Assembly (NCBI RefSeq): GCF_018402495.1
Contig: NZ_JAGYIU010000001.1
Coordinates: 1,116,001 to 1,180,000 of the forward strand
From: Pseudoalteromonas sp.
GTDB taxonomy: Bacteria > Pseudomonadota > Gammaproteobacteria > Enterobacterales > Alteromonadaceae
DNA: 64,000 nucleotides
Direction: 5' to 3'
A program made the translations under genes and the position numbers. A model generated the notes under the pieces. That model saw only the letters and a list, made by a program, of their open reading frames with translations, did not search any database and had not been told where the DNA came from. Positions 42,309-52,069 of this stretch are shown here, in pieces (positions within the stretch are counted from its first letter, which is position 1; each line of letters begins with the position of its first letter).

Positions 42309-42839
42309 ATGACATATTTAAAAGCCATGATGCTGCTGTTATCACTCTCTATATTCAGCATTCATGCAAATAGCAAAACAGACTCACTAGCGCCAGAACT
42401 TGAGATATTCGCGCCTTACTTAGGTACGTGGCAAGCCGATTTTAATACACAAAAAGGTGAGGCCAGCATTCAAGATGTGAGCAAATGGCAGCGAACCCTA
42501 AATGGAAAAGCGATTCGCATTTCGCATGCTATAAACGAAGGTGAGTATGGAGGAGAGTCAATGATTTTTTATGATCGTAAAAAACAATCTCTCGTTTTCT
42601 ATTATTTTACAACCGCGGGTTTTTACACTAAAGGCATTATAAAAGTATTGAGCCCAACACAATTTGTTGCCTACGAAGATGTTACAGGCAGCCAAGAGGG
42701 CATCACTAAAGTTAAATCAACCAATGAATTTAAAGACCAACAATTTGTTGTATCTACTTCTTATTTAAAAAAAGGTGAATGGACTAAACCGCAAATTCGC
42801 ACCTATTACCCCAGTAAGAAAGAAGTGAAATTTAAATAG
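42309..42839 (+). CDS. Hypothetical secreted protein, DUF1579-like
   Basis: A 176-residue protein with a signal peptide (MTYLKAMMLLLSLSIFSIHANS). The mature part starts LEIFAPYLGTWQADFNTQKG and continues as a beta-rich, lipocalin-like pattern (ISHAINEGEYGGESMIFYDRKKQSLVFYYFT), reminiscent of DUF1579 proteins. A CAAGGTTAA site lies just before the ATG. No partner gene is evident. The fold suggestion is moderate and the function unknown. Confidence 0.6.
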   Translation: MTYLKAMMLLLSLSIFSIHANSKTDSLAPELEIFAPYLGTWQADFNTQKGEASIQDVSKWQRTLNGKAIRISHAINEGEYGGESMIFYDRKKQSLVFYYFTTAGFYTKGIIKVLSPTQFVAYEDVTGSQEGITKVKSTNEFKDQQFVVSTSYLKKGEWTKPQIRTYYPSKKEVKFK

Positions 42840-42877
42840 GTAGAACCTTTAAATTTCAATAGAGTACGTTAGGGGCT

Positions 42878-42920
42878 CCCCGAAGAGTTCTGCCTAAAGA
42901 ACAATTAATTTTTTGTTGCC
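42878..42920 (+). repeat. Modular repeat copy B, module Y
   Basis: CCCCGAAGAGTTCTGCCTAA to TTTTGTTGCC. Same orientation as module Y of copy A (35537-35577). Confidence 0.78.
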
Positions 42921-42945
42921 CAAGTCGAGGTGATAAGGACGTAAG

Positions 42946-43072
42946 CAGTGCACGTTTGGCATTTATGCTTTGTTGTCGCCTATTTATGGAGAATAAACTA
43001 CATGGACTCTGCCTTTGCTAAAAACCAAACGCACTGCTGCAAAATCAACCTCGAAAGATAAACAGAGCCTAG
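42946..43072 (-). repeat. Modular repeat copy B, module X (inverted relative to Y)
   Basis: Contains CGTTTGGCATTTATGC, GTTGTCGCCTATTTATGG, CTGCTGCAAAATCAACCTCG and AACAGAGCCTAG. On the minus strand it aligns with module X of copy A, including the end that the IS stack interrupts there. Confidence 0.82.
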
Positions 43073-43324
43073 TTAGAAAACAATTTCCTTATCGTTAAAA
43101 AAGACCCCGTGTCATAAGTGTTATCGTAAATTTATATAATACAATTACTATATCAATTGCTTTAAATTAGTGGACTATTGTAGCGATAAAGAAATGACTC
43201 GATAACAAGGCGAAAATTATGATAAAAAGTTGTTATATATAAATAATTTTTAACGCAGATAGCGGGTTATTAGTACGCTAGATTGATCATGTTTTTAATA
43301 AGACTGGCACTAGTTAACAAAGAA
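43073..43324. other. Intergenic remainder with a possible partial R2 copy
   Basis: No gene is seen. AATTTTTAACGCAGATAGCGG near 43245-43270 resembles the middle of repeat R2 (TTTTAACACCGCTAGCG), but the match is short. Confidence 0.35.
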
Positions 43325-43347
43325 GCGGCTAATCTAACTTAGCCGCC
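43325..43347. terminator. Terminator after the chemoreceptor gene
   Basis: GCGGCTA and TAGCCGC form the stem, CTTTTTC follows on the + strand and TTCTTTG on the minus strand. It lies 28 nt past the stop of the chemoreceptor gene. Confidence 0.65.
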
Positions 43348-43375
43348 TTTTTCGTCTAACATCAGGATTTGATCT

Positions 43376-45493
43376 TTAAGTTTTTAACTTATTAAGCTCA
43401 GCATCTTGTTGTGCAACCAACTTATTGAGCTCTTCACTACTGTCGCCCGCCTGAGCAGATAAATCAGAGAGCTGAGAAGCCGCGTCAGAAATAATTGTTA
43501 AGTTACGATTTATTTCTTCAGTTACCAGACTTTGCTCTTCTGCAGCGGTAGCAATATGAGTGATTTGATTCGTTATTTCATCGACTTTAACAACCACACT
43601 GTGCAGTGTATCAAAGGCAATTGAAGTTTCATCAACGGCACTTTGTGCACGCACAACGCCTTGTTCAATCACGGTTGATGCATTCCCAACTTCTAATAAC
43701 AAACTATCAATAAGGTTGCTTATATCATCAGTAGATGAACGAGTTTTAGACGCTAAAGCACGGACTTCATCGGCAACAACTGCAAACCCACGCCCATGCT
43801 CCCCTGCTCTTGCAGCTTCGATGGCGGCATTGAGTGCCAATAGATTAGTTTGTTCAGAAATTGTGCGAATCACATCTAAAATTTGCGTAATATCATTACT
43901 ACGTGAGGCCACTTTTTCAACTGCTTGATTAGCTTCTTTGATCTCCTCAGACATGGTTTTAACTTGCGTCATTGCAGAGGATAAACTCGACTCACTACTA
44001 ACTACCAAGGTATTAATTTCATCGGCTTGTTGTGCAGACTGCTCAGAAGCCTTAGCCACCTCAAGTGCGGTTGCGCTCATTTCGTTCATTGCAGTTACAA
44101 CACTTTCAATTTCTTTAAACTGTGCTTGCACGTTGTGATTAGTTTCAACGGCAATATTAGAAGTAACCTCACCTTGATGCTTAGTCCGCTCCGAAACCCC
44201 TTTTAGTTCACAAATTAGCTCACGAAGTTTTGATAAAAACTTATTAACTCCTTCAGCTAAGGCAATCAGCTCGGCATGGCTATCAACGTGGACTGTTTGG
44301 GTTAAATCTCCTTCTGAGCTGGCTAAATTATCAACCCGCTCCTGAATTTGTTTAAGCGGGGCAACTACACTCATGACCACAAGCTTCATAACAATAAATG
44401 CTAATACAGCTATCACTGCACCGGTGATCAAAATAATTACGCCAAGCTCTTGTGCCGCTTCAGACATACCAGCAGCAAGTTTGTTAGGTCCTTCAAAGGC
44501 GAGTTTTTCAGGTACTTCTATCAACAGCATCCATTGCATACCCGCTAACTTTATTTCAATAGGGTAAGACACCATCGTCTCAGCGCCTTGCTTATTTACA
44601 CCTGCCGTACCTTTAAGCGTGCTGTAATTTTTATATGCTTGTTCGCTAACCGCTTCTTTTATAGGGCGGCCTAATTTGTCTTTATAATGGCTCGTCCCAA
44701 CAATTAAACCTAAATGACTCAGTAAGGTTACTTTTGCTTCGCCATCGTAAAGCGCTTTTGAAAGCTCTTCTGTTAGTTTTTGAAAAACAGGTAATGTAAT
44801 ATCTGCGCCTGTTACCCCAACAAACTGGCCTGATTTAATAATAGGCACAACTAAGGAAGTCATCATCTCAGAATAACCTGGCGTTATTTCATATAGATAA
44901 GGTTCCATAATACAAGGCTTTAACTTGTCTTTTGAACATAAATACCACTCGGCCTCACGCAGCCCAAACTCATTAAGCTTATCAATATATTTCTCAGCTT
45001 CATCTTCAACAACTTGCTGCTCAACAACACCATTTTCATTTTTAGTGAAATAGATCTCTAAAGAACCAGCGCCGTCAACAGAGTGATCGTACCCTTGGGT
45101 AAAATAACTATCTTTGCCATCAAAGCCATTTTTTTCAAACTGTGAGTAAATACTAGAAATCACATCGTTGCTTTCTAGTATTGAGCGATTTAATAGAACA
45201 ACAGACTCTCTGTTTATGGATGTTTTGTCGGCGTCTTCTAAAATACTGCCAAGAGTATAAGGGATCCGAAAGGCTTCATTAATAAATGCTGAAATTTTCT
45301 CACCGTATGCGGCTGCATTTGCGGTTAAGCGACCATCTACTTCACTGACAATTAATGTTTCCGCCTCAGAAGAGGTTTGTGCATTACTTGATGATAATTT
45401 AGACCACAGTATGCCTGAAAATAGTACCACTGTTAAAAGTATGCTTCCTACGCTTATCCACAATAACTTTTTTGCTAACGCTACTTCCCGCAT
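43376..45493 (-). CDS. Methyl-accepting chemotaxis protein with double-Cache sensor
   Basis: A 705-residue transmembrane receptor: TM1 at about 9-29, a ~300-residue periplasmic dCache-type domain (including [19 protein letters not shown] and [18 protein letters not shown]), TM2 at about 345-370, HAMP near 370-430 ([24 protein letters not shown]), and the cytoplasmic signalling hairpin whose tip reads [37 protein letters not shown]. It ends without a CheR/CheB pentapeptide. dCache receptors of this group commonly sense amino acids or other small metabolites; the ligand is unknown here. It is an orphan gene with its own terminator. Confidence 0.92.
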   Translation of the reverse strand: MREVALAKKLLWISVGSILLTVVLFSGILWSKLSSSNAQTSSEAETLIVSEVDGRLTANAAAYGEKISAFINEAFRIPYTLGSILEDADKTSINRESVVLLNRSILESNDVISSIYSQFEKNGFDGKDSYFTQGYDHSVDGAGSLEIYFTKNENGVVEQQVVEDEAEKYIDKLNEFGLREAEWYLCSKDKLKPCIMEPYLYEITPGYSEMMTSLVVPIIKSGQFVGVTGADITLPVFQKLTEELSKALYDGEAKVTLLSHLGLIVGTSHYKDKLGRPIKEAVSEQAYKNYSTLKGTAGVNKQGAETMVSYPIEIKLAGMQWMLLIEVPEKLAFEGPNKLAAGMSEAAQELGVIILITGAVIAVLAFIVMKLVVMSVVAPLKQIQERVDNLASSEGDLTQTVHVDSHAELIALAEGVNKFLSKLRELICELKGVSERTKHQGEVTSNIAVETNHNVQAQFKEIESVVTAMNEMSATALEVAKASEQSAQQADEINTLVVSSESSLSSAMTQVKTMSEEIKEANQAVEKVASRSNDITQILDVIRTISEQTNLLALNAAIEAARAGEHGRGFAVVADEVRALASKTRSSTDDISNLIDSLLLEVGNASTVIEQGVVRAQSAVDETSIAFDTLHSVVVKVDEITNQITHIATAAEEQSLVTEEINRNLTIISDAASQLSDLSAQAGDSSEELNKLVAQQDAELNKLKT

Positions 45494-46088
45494 TAAAATT
45501 ACCTTACTTTATCTATGTATTTTTTAGTTTAGACCAATTTAAACAACATACTATTTATTGCTGAAAAAATTATTCTAAGCCGCATTAATAGTCAATATTA
45601 GTAAAATCCTTTTTATTAATTGTTATGCTAATTGCATTGGATACGTGCTCAATGGTAACAATAAATAATTCAATAATTTTAGACGATATTAAAAAGTTAT
45701 TTATTTCATTACTCGATCCATATTTTTAAAAGATTAGTATTAGACCTGCTAACCTCTAGAAATTAAATTTTCAGCACGGTGTTTATTTTAAAAATGAGCG
45801 CTAACCGAGTAAATATCAAACAAAGGGCTCTGTATGAATACTTTCGTTTGCTCTTAACGCTCTTTTATTTACATAGTGTATACATTAAAGCTAAAAACAC
45901 TGTTCCAACCAGTCGGGTATTAAACAATTTACTGGGACATAACGCTAAAAGCTTACTACGTTACGTTTTGTTACGAAGTAAAACATGGTTATTTTTAATA
46001 CACTCTTAATAAATCTATCAGGTAAGTGTGACATTAATAATGCAATCGAACATTGATTCACTCATGTGTTTTTATTAGGATCTGAACA
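45494..46088. other. Intergenic region, no supported gene
   Basis: About 595 bp of AT-rich DNA. A 76-codon open frame at 45779-46009 has no ribosome-binding site and no recognisable features. The chemoreceptor promoter must lie near 45494-45600. Confidence 0.45.
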
Positions 46089-46517
46089 TTAGATTATAAA
46101 CAACTCTACCGCCACATTTCCGCGAGTTGCATTTGAATATGGACATACTTGATGTGCTTTCTCTACCAAGGCTTGTGCCGCTGCTTTGTCCATATCACCT
46201 AGTGATACAGCCAATTTTACAGCAATACCAAAACCGGCATCAATCGCACCAATAGACACTTCAGAGTTAATGTAAGTGTCGCTTGGTAACACAATTTTTT
46301 CGCTACCCGCTACAAATTTAAGTGCACCAATAAAACAGGCAGCATAACCTGCTGCAAATAATTGCTCTGGATTAGTGCCTTGTCCATCGTCACCACCTAA
46401 CCCTTTAGGCGTTGATAAGTTAACATCTAAACGACCATCATCCGATTTAGCAACGCCTTCACGTCCGCCTGTTGCCGTTGCTTTTGCTGTATAAGCTACA
46501 TTTTGTAACACATTCAT
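46089..46517 (-). CDS. ohr: Organic hydroperoxide resistance protein Ohr
   Basis: A 142-residue OsmC/Ohr-family peroxidase that reduces organic and lipid hydroperoxides with a lipoylated-protein reductant. Both catalytic cysteines are in place, C61 in GYAACFIGAL and C125 in HQVCPYSNATRGN, with the Ohr-type Arg in ATGGREG near residue 19. The ending NVAVELFII is typical. It is divergent from ohrR, and two TTTGCATGCAAA palindromes lie in the shared region. The window also encodes lipA, the source of lipoyl groups, but not adjacent. Confidence 0.94.
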   Translation of the reverse strand: MNVLQNVAYTAKATATGGREGVAKSDDGRLDVNLSTPKGLGGDDGQGTNPEQLFAAGYAACFIGALKFVAGSEKIVLPSDTYINSEVSIGAIDAGFGIAVKLAVSLGDMDKAAAQALVEKAHQVCPYSNATRGNVAVELFII

Positions 46518-46553
46518 AGTGAACTCCTGATATTAAAATTTTAAAGTCTATTG

Positions 46554-46567
46554 TTTTGCATGCAAAA
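46554..46567. promoter_or_regulatory. OhrR operator, site 1
   Basis: TTTTGCATGCAAAA, a perfect 14-bp palindrome 37 nt before the ohr start. Confidence 0.75.
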
Positions 46568-46599
46568 TAATAAACCACCTAAACTTCATTTGCAAATAT

Positions 46600-46611
46600 T
46601 TTGCATGCAAA
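46600..46611. promoter_or_regulatory. OhrR operator, site 2
   Basis: TTTGCATGCAAA, a perfect 12-bp palindrome 33 nt before the ohrR start. It has the same core as site 1, spaced about 45 bp. Confidence 0.75.
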
Positions 46612-46643
46612 CTAAAATACTATGTATTAAAATAAAGGATAAA

Positions 46644-47108
46644 ATGATGTCGTTTGAACAGTTAAAATTAAAAAATCAGTTATGCCATCGTTTATATATG
46701 GCGTCCAACAGCATAGCCCGTGCCTATCGAGAACCTCTAGCTGAGCTTAACCTTACCTATCCTCAGTATGTTGTTATGATGGCGCTGTGGGAACAAGATG
46801 AAGTAACCATCGCTGCGCTAATAGATAAAACCGCAATTGATGGTGGCGCACTTACTCAAATATTAAAAAAAATGACCGACAAGTCACTACTTAACGTTAT
46901 AAAAGACGAACACGATAAGCGTAAGCGTTTGGTGCGACTGACTCACACGGGTCAATCTTTAAAACGTAAAGCTGCCGACATCCCAAAAAGGATTTTTTGT
47001 AAATTTAAAAGTATTAATACAACCCAAGCACAGCAATTAATGCAGTTACTCGATTTAATCGTTAACGACTTAAACACTCAGACTGAAGATGAAACTTTCG
47101 ATAGCTAA
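46644..47108 (+). CDS. ohrR: MarR-family organic peroxide sensor OhrR
   Basis: A 154-residue repressor from the ATG at 46644, chosen for its AAAGGAT site; the longer frame from 46551 would run through the operators. The reactive cysteine is in LKLKNQLCHRLYMASN (C14), the position used by OhrR proteins. The winged HTH is visible as LTYPQYVVMMALWEQDEVTIAALIDKTAIDGGALTQILKKMTDKSLL, with a DEHDKRKRLVRLT wing. Oxidation of the Cys by organic peroxides should release the divergent ohr gene. The gene also covers a second operator for autoregulation. Confidence 0.92.
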   Translation: MMSFEQLKLKNQLCHRLYMASNSIARAYREPLAELNLTYPQYVVMMALWEQDEVTIAALIDKTAIDGGALTQILKKMTDKSLLNVIKDEHDKRKRLVRLTHTGQSLKRKAADIPKRIFCKFKSINTTQAQQLMQLLDLIVNDLNTQTEDETFDS

Positions 47109-47286
47109 AGGCAGTCCCAAGTTAGTGCAAACCTAGCGTAAATTTATCTAATTTGGTGCTTACGCTTTTTTATAGTTTTGTTATATAAAATTAACTTATT
47201 GATTATTATTCATAAAATATTCAATTAACAATTGGCATACTTCTTCCTAATATTTAATTGTCGTTAGTTACACCAAGGAAAAAATT

Positions 47287-47406
47287 ATGTCTAATTTATA
47301 CAACACTCTTTATTTTTTATGGCGCTTAGATATCACAGTGTGGCAAGTTAATGAGCCAACAAATACGCATACCACCAGTGAGAAAGAGCGTATCTACTCG
47401 CGTTAA
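47287..47406 (+). CDS. Possible 39-aa peptide upstream of astB
   Basis: A 40-codon frame starting ATGTCTAATTTATAC with an AAGGA site spaced 8 nt. It encodes MSNLYNTLYFLWRLDITVWQ and a hydrophilic end (NEPTNTHTTSEKERIYSR). It is too short to place in a family. The good ribosome-binding site and the position 81 nt before astB make translation plausible. It could be a small protein or a leader peptide. It is only moderately supported. Confidence 0.45.
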   Translation: MSNLYNTLYFLWRLDITVWQVNEPTNTHTTSEKERIYSR

Positions 47407-47487
47407 AAACTATTTTTGAACAGACTTTGCAAGCTAAGTCATAGCGTTGTATTGTAAAAGACTATTTAATTAGTTAGTGGAACGTGT

Positions 47488-48834
47488 ATGCATGCTTTAG
47501 AAGTTAATTTTGACGGCTTAGTCGGCCCTACTCACAACTACGCAGGTTTGTCGTATGGAAATGTTGCCTCGTTAAACAACGCGGCGAGCTTTTCAAATCC
47601 GCAAGAAGCAGTATTGCAGGGCTTGGCTAAAATGAAAGCCATGCACGATAAAAGCTTAACCCAAGGGGTATTTGCGCCTCATGCTCGCCCAGATTTAAAT
47701 GCACTGCGGCGTTTAGGGTTTACTGGCAACGATGCACAAGTCATTAATAAAGCCTTTAAAGCCGATCCTATTTTATTGCGCGCCTGTTACTCTGCCTCAG
47801 CCATGTGGACCGCTAATGCAGCCACCGTATCGCCTTCACCTGATACTAACGACAGCAAAGTGCACTTCACTGCGGCTAATCTAAATAATAAATTTCATCG
47901 CTCTTTAGAGCCAAACACCACTACACGTTTGCTTAAAGCGATGTTTAATAACGAACAATACTTTGCACACCATTCACATCTGCCTGAGCAAGGCTTTTTT
48001 GGCGATGAAGGCGCAGCAAACCACACTCGCCTGTGCGACAGCCATGGTGAAACCGGGCTAGAATTATTTGTATTTGGTGCAAGTGCCTTTAACAGTCAGC
48101 TTGTTAAACCCGTTAAGTTCCCTGCAAGGCAAACTTTGGAAGCGTCTGAAGCCATTTGTCGATTGCACAATATAAAAGATACCAGCCAAATACTATTACA
48201 ACAAAACCCTGATGTGATTGACCAAGGGGTGTTCCATAATGATGTAATCGCGGTGGGTAACGCCAATGTTTTATTATGCCATCAGCAGGCGTTTTTAAAT
48301 CAAACGCAAGCATTAGATGATATCCGCGAAGCCTATGTAGGTAACAAACAGCTTTATATTATTGAAGTGCCAACCAACAAAGTGAGTATTCAAGATGCTG
48401 TCAGTAGCTATTTATTTAATAGCCAATTAGTAAGCTTAAACGATGACAACATGCTTTTAGTTGCCCCCCAAGAATGCCAGCGTAACTGCGCCGTAAAAGC
48501 GTATATTGAAGAAATAATTATTGCTGATAACCCAATAAATCAAGTACAGTTTTTTGATTTACGCCAAAGCATGCAAAATGGCGGCGGACCTGCTTGTTTG
48601 CGTTTACGTGTGGCGCTTAATAGCCAAGAACTAGCAGCGGTAAATCCAGAGGTTATTTTAAATGAGCAAAAGTACGCCCAATTATGTGATTGGGCTACGC
48701 GCCATTACCGCGATAAACTCGGTGCTAACGACTTTGCCGATCCAGCGTTACTAACCGAAAGCTACCAAGCCCTTGATGAGTTAACCCAGTTACTTAGCTT
48801 AGGCTCGGTATACCCATTTCAACTAGAAGCTTAA
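47488..48834 (+). CDS. astB: N-succinylarginine dihydrolase AstB
   Basis: A 448-residue enzyme of the arginine succinyltransferase pathway that converts N2-succinylarginine to N2-succinylornithine with release of two ammonia and CO2. The N-terminus [25 protein letters not shown] is diagnostic. The catalytic Glu is in [12 protein letters not shown], the His in [13 protein letters not shown], and the nucleophilic Cys in [12 protein letters not shown]. These match the Cys-His-Glu triad of the amidinotransferase fold. None of astA, astC, astD or astE is in the window, so here the gene stands alone. A terminator follows at 48850-48876. Confidence 0.95.
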   Translation: MHALEVNFDGLVGPTHNYAGLSYGNVASLNNAASFSNPQEAVLQGLAKMKAMHDKSLTQGVFAPHARPDLNALRRLGFTGNDAQVINKAFKADPILLRACYSASAMWTANAATVSPSPDTNDSKVHFTAANLNNKFHRSLEPNTTTRLLKAMFNNEQYFAHHSHLPEQGFFGDEGAANHTRLCDSHGETGLELFVFGASAFNSQLVKPVKFPARQTLEASEAICRLHNIKDTSQILLQQNPDVIDQGVFHNDVIAVGNANVLLCHQQAFLNQTQALDDIREAYVGNKQLYIIEVPTNKVSIQDAVSSYLFNSQLVSLNDDNMLLVAPQECQRNCAVKAYIEEIIIADNPINQVQFFDLRQSMQNGGGPACLRLRVALNSQELAAVNPEVILNEQKYAQLCDWATRHYRDKLGANDFADPALLTESYQALDELTQLLSLGSVYPFQLEA

Positions 48835-48849
48835 TTGCTTTCGGCTACT

Positions 48850-48876
48850 AGGGTTTGAAACATACGTTCAAACCCT
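48850..48876 (+). terminator. astB terminator-like hairpin
   Basis: AGGGTTTGAA, loop ACATACG, TTCAAACCCT. The T tail is weak. Confidence 0.65.
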
Positions 48877-49092
48877 TATCGCTAATCTCTCTAAATTCAA
48901 TTAAGGTTAAGTTTATATAATTATACTTATAGCTTAACTATTCAAATACATATGATTCTATCTATTAGGGTAATGAATTACTCCTGATAGCATGCTTAAA
49001 CGACATTACTGTCACTCAATTAACCCTAACTAACTCATTTAATTGAGTCTATACACTCAAGCTTGGCAGAATTCCAAAAAAGGAGACAAACC

Positions 49093-49773
49093 ATGGCAAC
49101 ACAGAAAGTAATTTTAATTACCGGCGCATCGAGCGGCATTGGCGAGGCAACCGCTAAAACATTAGTTAATAATGGCCACAAAGTGATATTAACCGCGCGC
49201 AGCGAAGATAAACTCAATAAACTAGCTGACGAGTTAGGCCATGAAAATGCATTTAGCGTTTCAGCAGATGCCACTGAATTTAATGAACTTGAGAATGTAG
49301 TGAGTAAAGGCGTTGAAAAATTTGGGCGATTAGACGCAGCATTTGCTAACGCAGGCATGGGCGTATCATCACCTGGCACCGAAAATGGCGACCCCAATGA
49401 GTGGTCAGCCATGATTGACCTTAACATCAAAGCGTTACTGTGGACCGCCAAACTCACTTTGCCTCACTTACGTGAAAACCAAGGGCATTTTATTTTAACC
49501 AGCTCTGCAGCAGGGCGAAGACCCATTGATGGCTCTATTTATGGTGCGACTAAATGGTTTGCCCATGGCTTTGGTCAAAACCTTGCAGAAGAAATGAAAC
49601 CTTGGCATGGCCGATGTACAACCATAGCCCCAGGCATGGTGAATACACCATTTTTTGATGAAGCAAAACCAGATAAGCTCGCCCCTCAAGACGTGGCCGA
49701 TGCAGTTTTGTTTGCCATTGAAGCTAATCAGCGTAATAGCGTACGCGAAATCTATTTAATGCCCACCAACTAA
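49093..49773 (+). CDS. Short-chain dehydrogenase/reductase
   Basis: A 226-residue oxidoreductase from the ATG at 49093, which has a strong AAAGGAG site 8 nt upstream. Classical SDR features are visible: NAD(P)-binding TGASSGIG (about 10-17), the NAG-like FANAGMG (about 85-91), the catalytic Ser in ILTSSAAG, and the YGATK dyad (Tyr and Lys). An Arg after the second strand (TARSED) favours NADP. The substrate is unknown and no neighbour suggests one. It is followed by a good terminator at 49783-49810. Confidence 0.88.
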   Translation: MATQKVILITGASSGIGEATAKTLVNNGHKVILTARSEDKLNKLADELGHENAFSVSADATEFNELENVVSKGVEKFGRLDAAFANAGMGVSSPGTENGDPNEWSAMIDLNIKALLWTAKLTLPHLRENQGHFILTSSAAGRRPIDGSIYGATKWFAHGFGQNLAEEMKPWHGRCTTIAPGMVNTPFFDEAKPDKLAPQDVADAVLFAIEANQRNSVREIYLMPTN

Positions 49774-49782
49774 TAATAAAAT

Positions 49783-49810
49783 GTAAAGGCCAATGTTTAT
49801 TGGCCTTTAC
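49783..49810 (+). terminator. SDR gene terminator
   Basis: GTAAAGGCCAA, loop TGTTTA, TTGGCCTTTAC. Confidence 0.8.
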
Positions 49811-49955
49811 TATAAAAGTGCTTACCTGTGCTTTATTCAAATCACTATCTATTCAATCAATAAAAAATCACTTATTGAAACGCCGCTTACCATGCTAAAT
49901 CACAACTTTATGTCTATTATATAAAGAAAGTAATTCAATAACTGGAACCCATTTA

Positions 49956-52043
49956 ATGGCTCCCAATAAAACTAATAATATGTCAGCTCATCAATATGTT
50001 ACTAATGACCCGTTGCATCAACTTTTTGATGCTGTCGATTCTATTTCAGTACAAGGTTACGATGAGCAACGACGTGTTATTTATTGGAATAAAGGCAGCG
50101 AATTACTTTATGGGTATACACACCAAGAAGCCATTGGCAAAAAACTCGAAGATTTAATTATACCCGCGCCAATGCGAGAGCCCGTTATTAAAGCGCATAG
50201 TAATTGGATTAAGTATGATACTGAAATTCCCGCATCAGAACTCACTCTTAAAAATAAAGCGGGTAATCATGTAGCTGTATTTTCAAGCCATGTTATGTTT
50301 ACCAATCAGTACAATACCAAACAAATGTACTGTATTGATATTGATCTGTCTGAGGTTCACAAAGCACAAGCAGAAGCCGTATTTAATGCCACCATGCTCA
50401 AAACTTTATTTGAGGCAATTCCTGATTTATTTTTTATACTAGAGCAAAATGGCACTATTACTGACTACCATGCAAATAATGAAAACGATTTATATATTTC
50501 ACCTAACCAGTTTATTGGTAAAAAAATGGTGGATGTATTACCTGAAAAAGTAGCGCAAAAATTTCAGGTTCATATAGAAAAAACGATAACCCAAGACAGT
50601 ATGGTCAGTTTTGAATACGAATTAAGCATGCCTGAAGGCGTAAGCTATTTCGAAGCTAGAATTCGCCTATTACCTAAAAAAAATAAAGTTATGGTGATTA
50701 TTCGAGATATAAGCGAACAATATCGCTCAGCTGAACTTATCCGTCATCAAGCTCTCTTTGATAATTTAACCGATTTACCTAACCGTTTTTTATCACTAGA
50801 CCGCTTGTCACAAATATTAATGGAAGTACAAAAGAGCAACGAAAAAGCTGCGGTGTTCTTTTTAGATCTTGATGACTTTAAAAAAGTAAATGACTCTTTA
50901 GGCCATGAAGTGGGCGATAAACTATTAATTGCGGCAGCAGCTAGATTACGGCAAACACTCAAAAAAAGTGACACTGTAGGTCGATTAGGCGGTGATGAGT
51001 TTATTGTTTTGATATCCAGCTTAAACGACGAAAATGATGCTTTAGCGATTGCTGAGCGATTACTTCAAGCATTTAGGAAACCCTTTAAACTTGAAGGGAG
51101 AGATTTGATACTCACTCTGAGTATTGGTATAGCCATTTCCCCTAAGGACGGCACCTGCGCCTCGGTGTTGTTACGAAATGCCGACACCGCTATGTACCAA
51201 GCAAAAACCATAGGGCGAAACACGTCCTCTTTTTTCACCCCACAAATGAACGTCGCCATGCGCCGCCGGTTTGAAATAGAAGAGCAAATGCATGGTGCAC
51301 TGGAGCGTAATGAATTTGAGCTTTATTACCAACCACAAATAGATGTAAAAACACACACCATCGTTGGCGCTGAAGCCTTGCTTCGTTGGCATAATATAGT
51401 GTTAGGGGAGATCACCCCTGATGAGTTTATTCCTATTGCAGAGCAAACCGGCTTAATTATGCCTATTGGTGTATTTGTTCTTCAACAAGCCTTACGCTTT
51501 TTAAATGAATGGCAATCAATTAACAAACAAAACTATACCATGGCGATTAATTTATCGCCGCGCCAATTCAGAGACCCTGATCTGGTTAATATAATTAAAC
51601 ACACTCTGCATAAAAATAGTATTAATAATGAATGCTTAGAGCTGGAAATTACAGAAGGGGTGCTGATGAATAGCCAAGCGTCAATTCATGATGCCTTATT
51701 GCAAATTGATGAGCTGGGCATAAAACTTTCAATGGACGACTTTGGCACAGGCTATTCGTCATTAAGTTACTTACGACAATACCCCTTTGATGTGTTGAAA
51801 ATTGACCGTAGCTTTATTACTGGCATAACAGATAACAAGGCCGACTGTAATTTAGTTAAGGCAGCTATTGCCATGTCACACAGCCTAGAAATGAAAGTCG
51901 TTGCTGAGGGGGTAGAAACCAAAGAGCAGCTAGATTTACTCAACGAGCTAAACTGCGATATTGCTCAGGGATTTTATTTAAGTAAGCCCTTGCCGGCCGC
52001 CAAGCTGCTCAATTTTTCATTGCGTTACTTAAAAGCACTTTAG
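49956..52043 (+). CDS. PAS-PAS-GGDEF-EAL cyclic-di-GMP enzyme
   Basis: A 695-residue cytoplasmic protein without membrane segments. PAS 1 covers about 20-130 (VIYWNKGSELLYGYTHQEAIGK), PAS 2 about 145-255 (AIPDLFFILEQNGTITDYHAN), GGDEF about 262-425 with an intact GGDEF at 345-349, and EAL about 440-690 with EALLRW at 473-478, ITEGVLM and the DDFGTGYSSL loop. Both domains keep the residues needed for making and hydrolysing c-di-GMP, so either or both activities are possible. It is convergent with a double-receiver regulator. The PAS ligands are unknown. Confidence 0.93.
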   Translation: MAPNKTNNMSAHQYVTNDPLHQLFDAVDSISVQGYDEQRRVIYWNKGSELLYGYTHQEAIGKKLEDLIIPAPMREPVIKAHSNWIKYDTEIPASELTLKNKAGNHVAVFSSHVMFTNQYNTKQMYCIDIDLSEVHKAQAEAVFNATMLKTLFEAIPDLFFILEQNGTITDYHANNENDLYISPNQFIGKKMVDVLPEKVAQKFQVHIEKTITQDSMVSFEYELSMPEGVSYFEARIRLLPKKNKVMVIIRDISEQYRSAELIRHQALFDNLTDLPNRFLSLDRLSQILMEVQKSNEKAAVFFLDLDDFKKVNDSLGHEVGDKLLIAAAARLRQTLKKSDTVGRLGGDEFIVLISSLNDENDALAIAERLLQAFRKPFKLEGRDLILTLSIGIAISPKDGTCASVLLRNADTAMYQAKTIGRNTSSFFTPQMNVAMRRRFEIEEQMHGALERNEFELYYQPQIDVKTHTIVGAEALLRWHNIVLGEITPDEFIPIAEQTGLIMPIGVFVLQQALRFLNEWQSINKQNYTMAINLSPRQFRDPDLVNIIKHTLHKNSINNECLELEITEGVLMNSQASIHDALLQIDELGIKLSMDDFGTGYSSLSYLRQYPFDVLKIDRSFITGITDNKADCNLVKAAIAMSHSLEMKVVAEGVETKEQLDLLNELNCDIAQGFYLSKPLPAAKLLNFSLRYLKAL

Positions 52044-52058
52044 TAAAAAAGTGCTTTT
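52031..52058 (+). terminator. Terminator overlapping the end of the GGDEF-EAL gene
   Basis: AAAAGCACT (52031-52039) and AGTGCTTTT (52050-52058). The left arm encodes the last codons before the stop. Confidence 0.75.
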
Positions 52059-52069
52059 ATAGTTATGTT

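Noticed and set aside
42866..43072. Copy B of the modular repeat as an IS remnant
   Set aside because: I found no transposase fragment and no terminal inverted repeats, so it is listed as a dispersed repeat only.
45779..46009. 76-codon open frame between the chemoreceptor and ohr
   Set aside because: No ribosome-binding site, no recognisable motif, and a composition like the surrounding AT-rich intergenic DNA.
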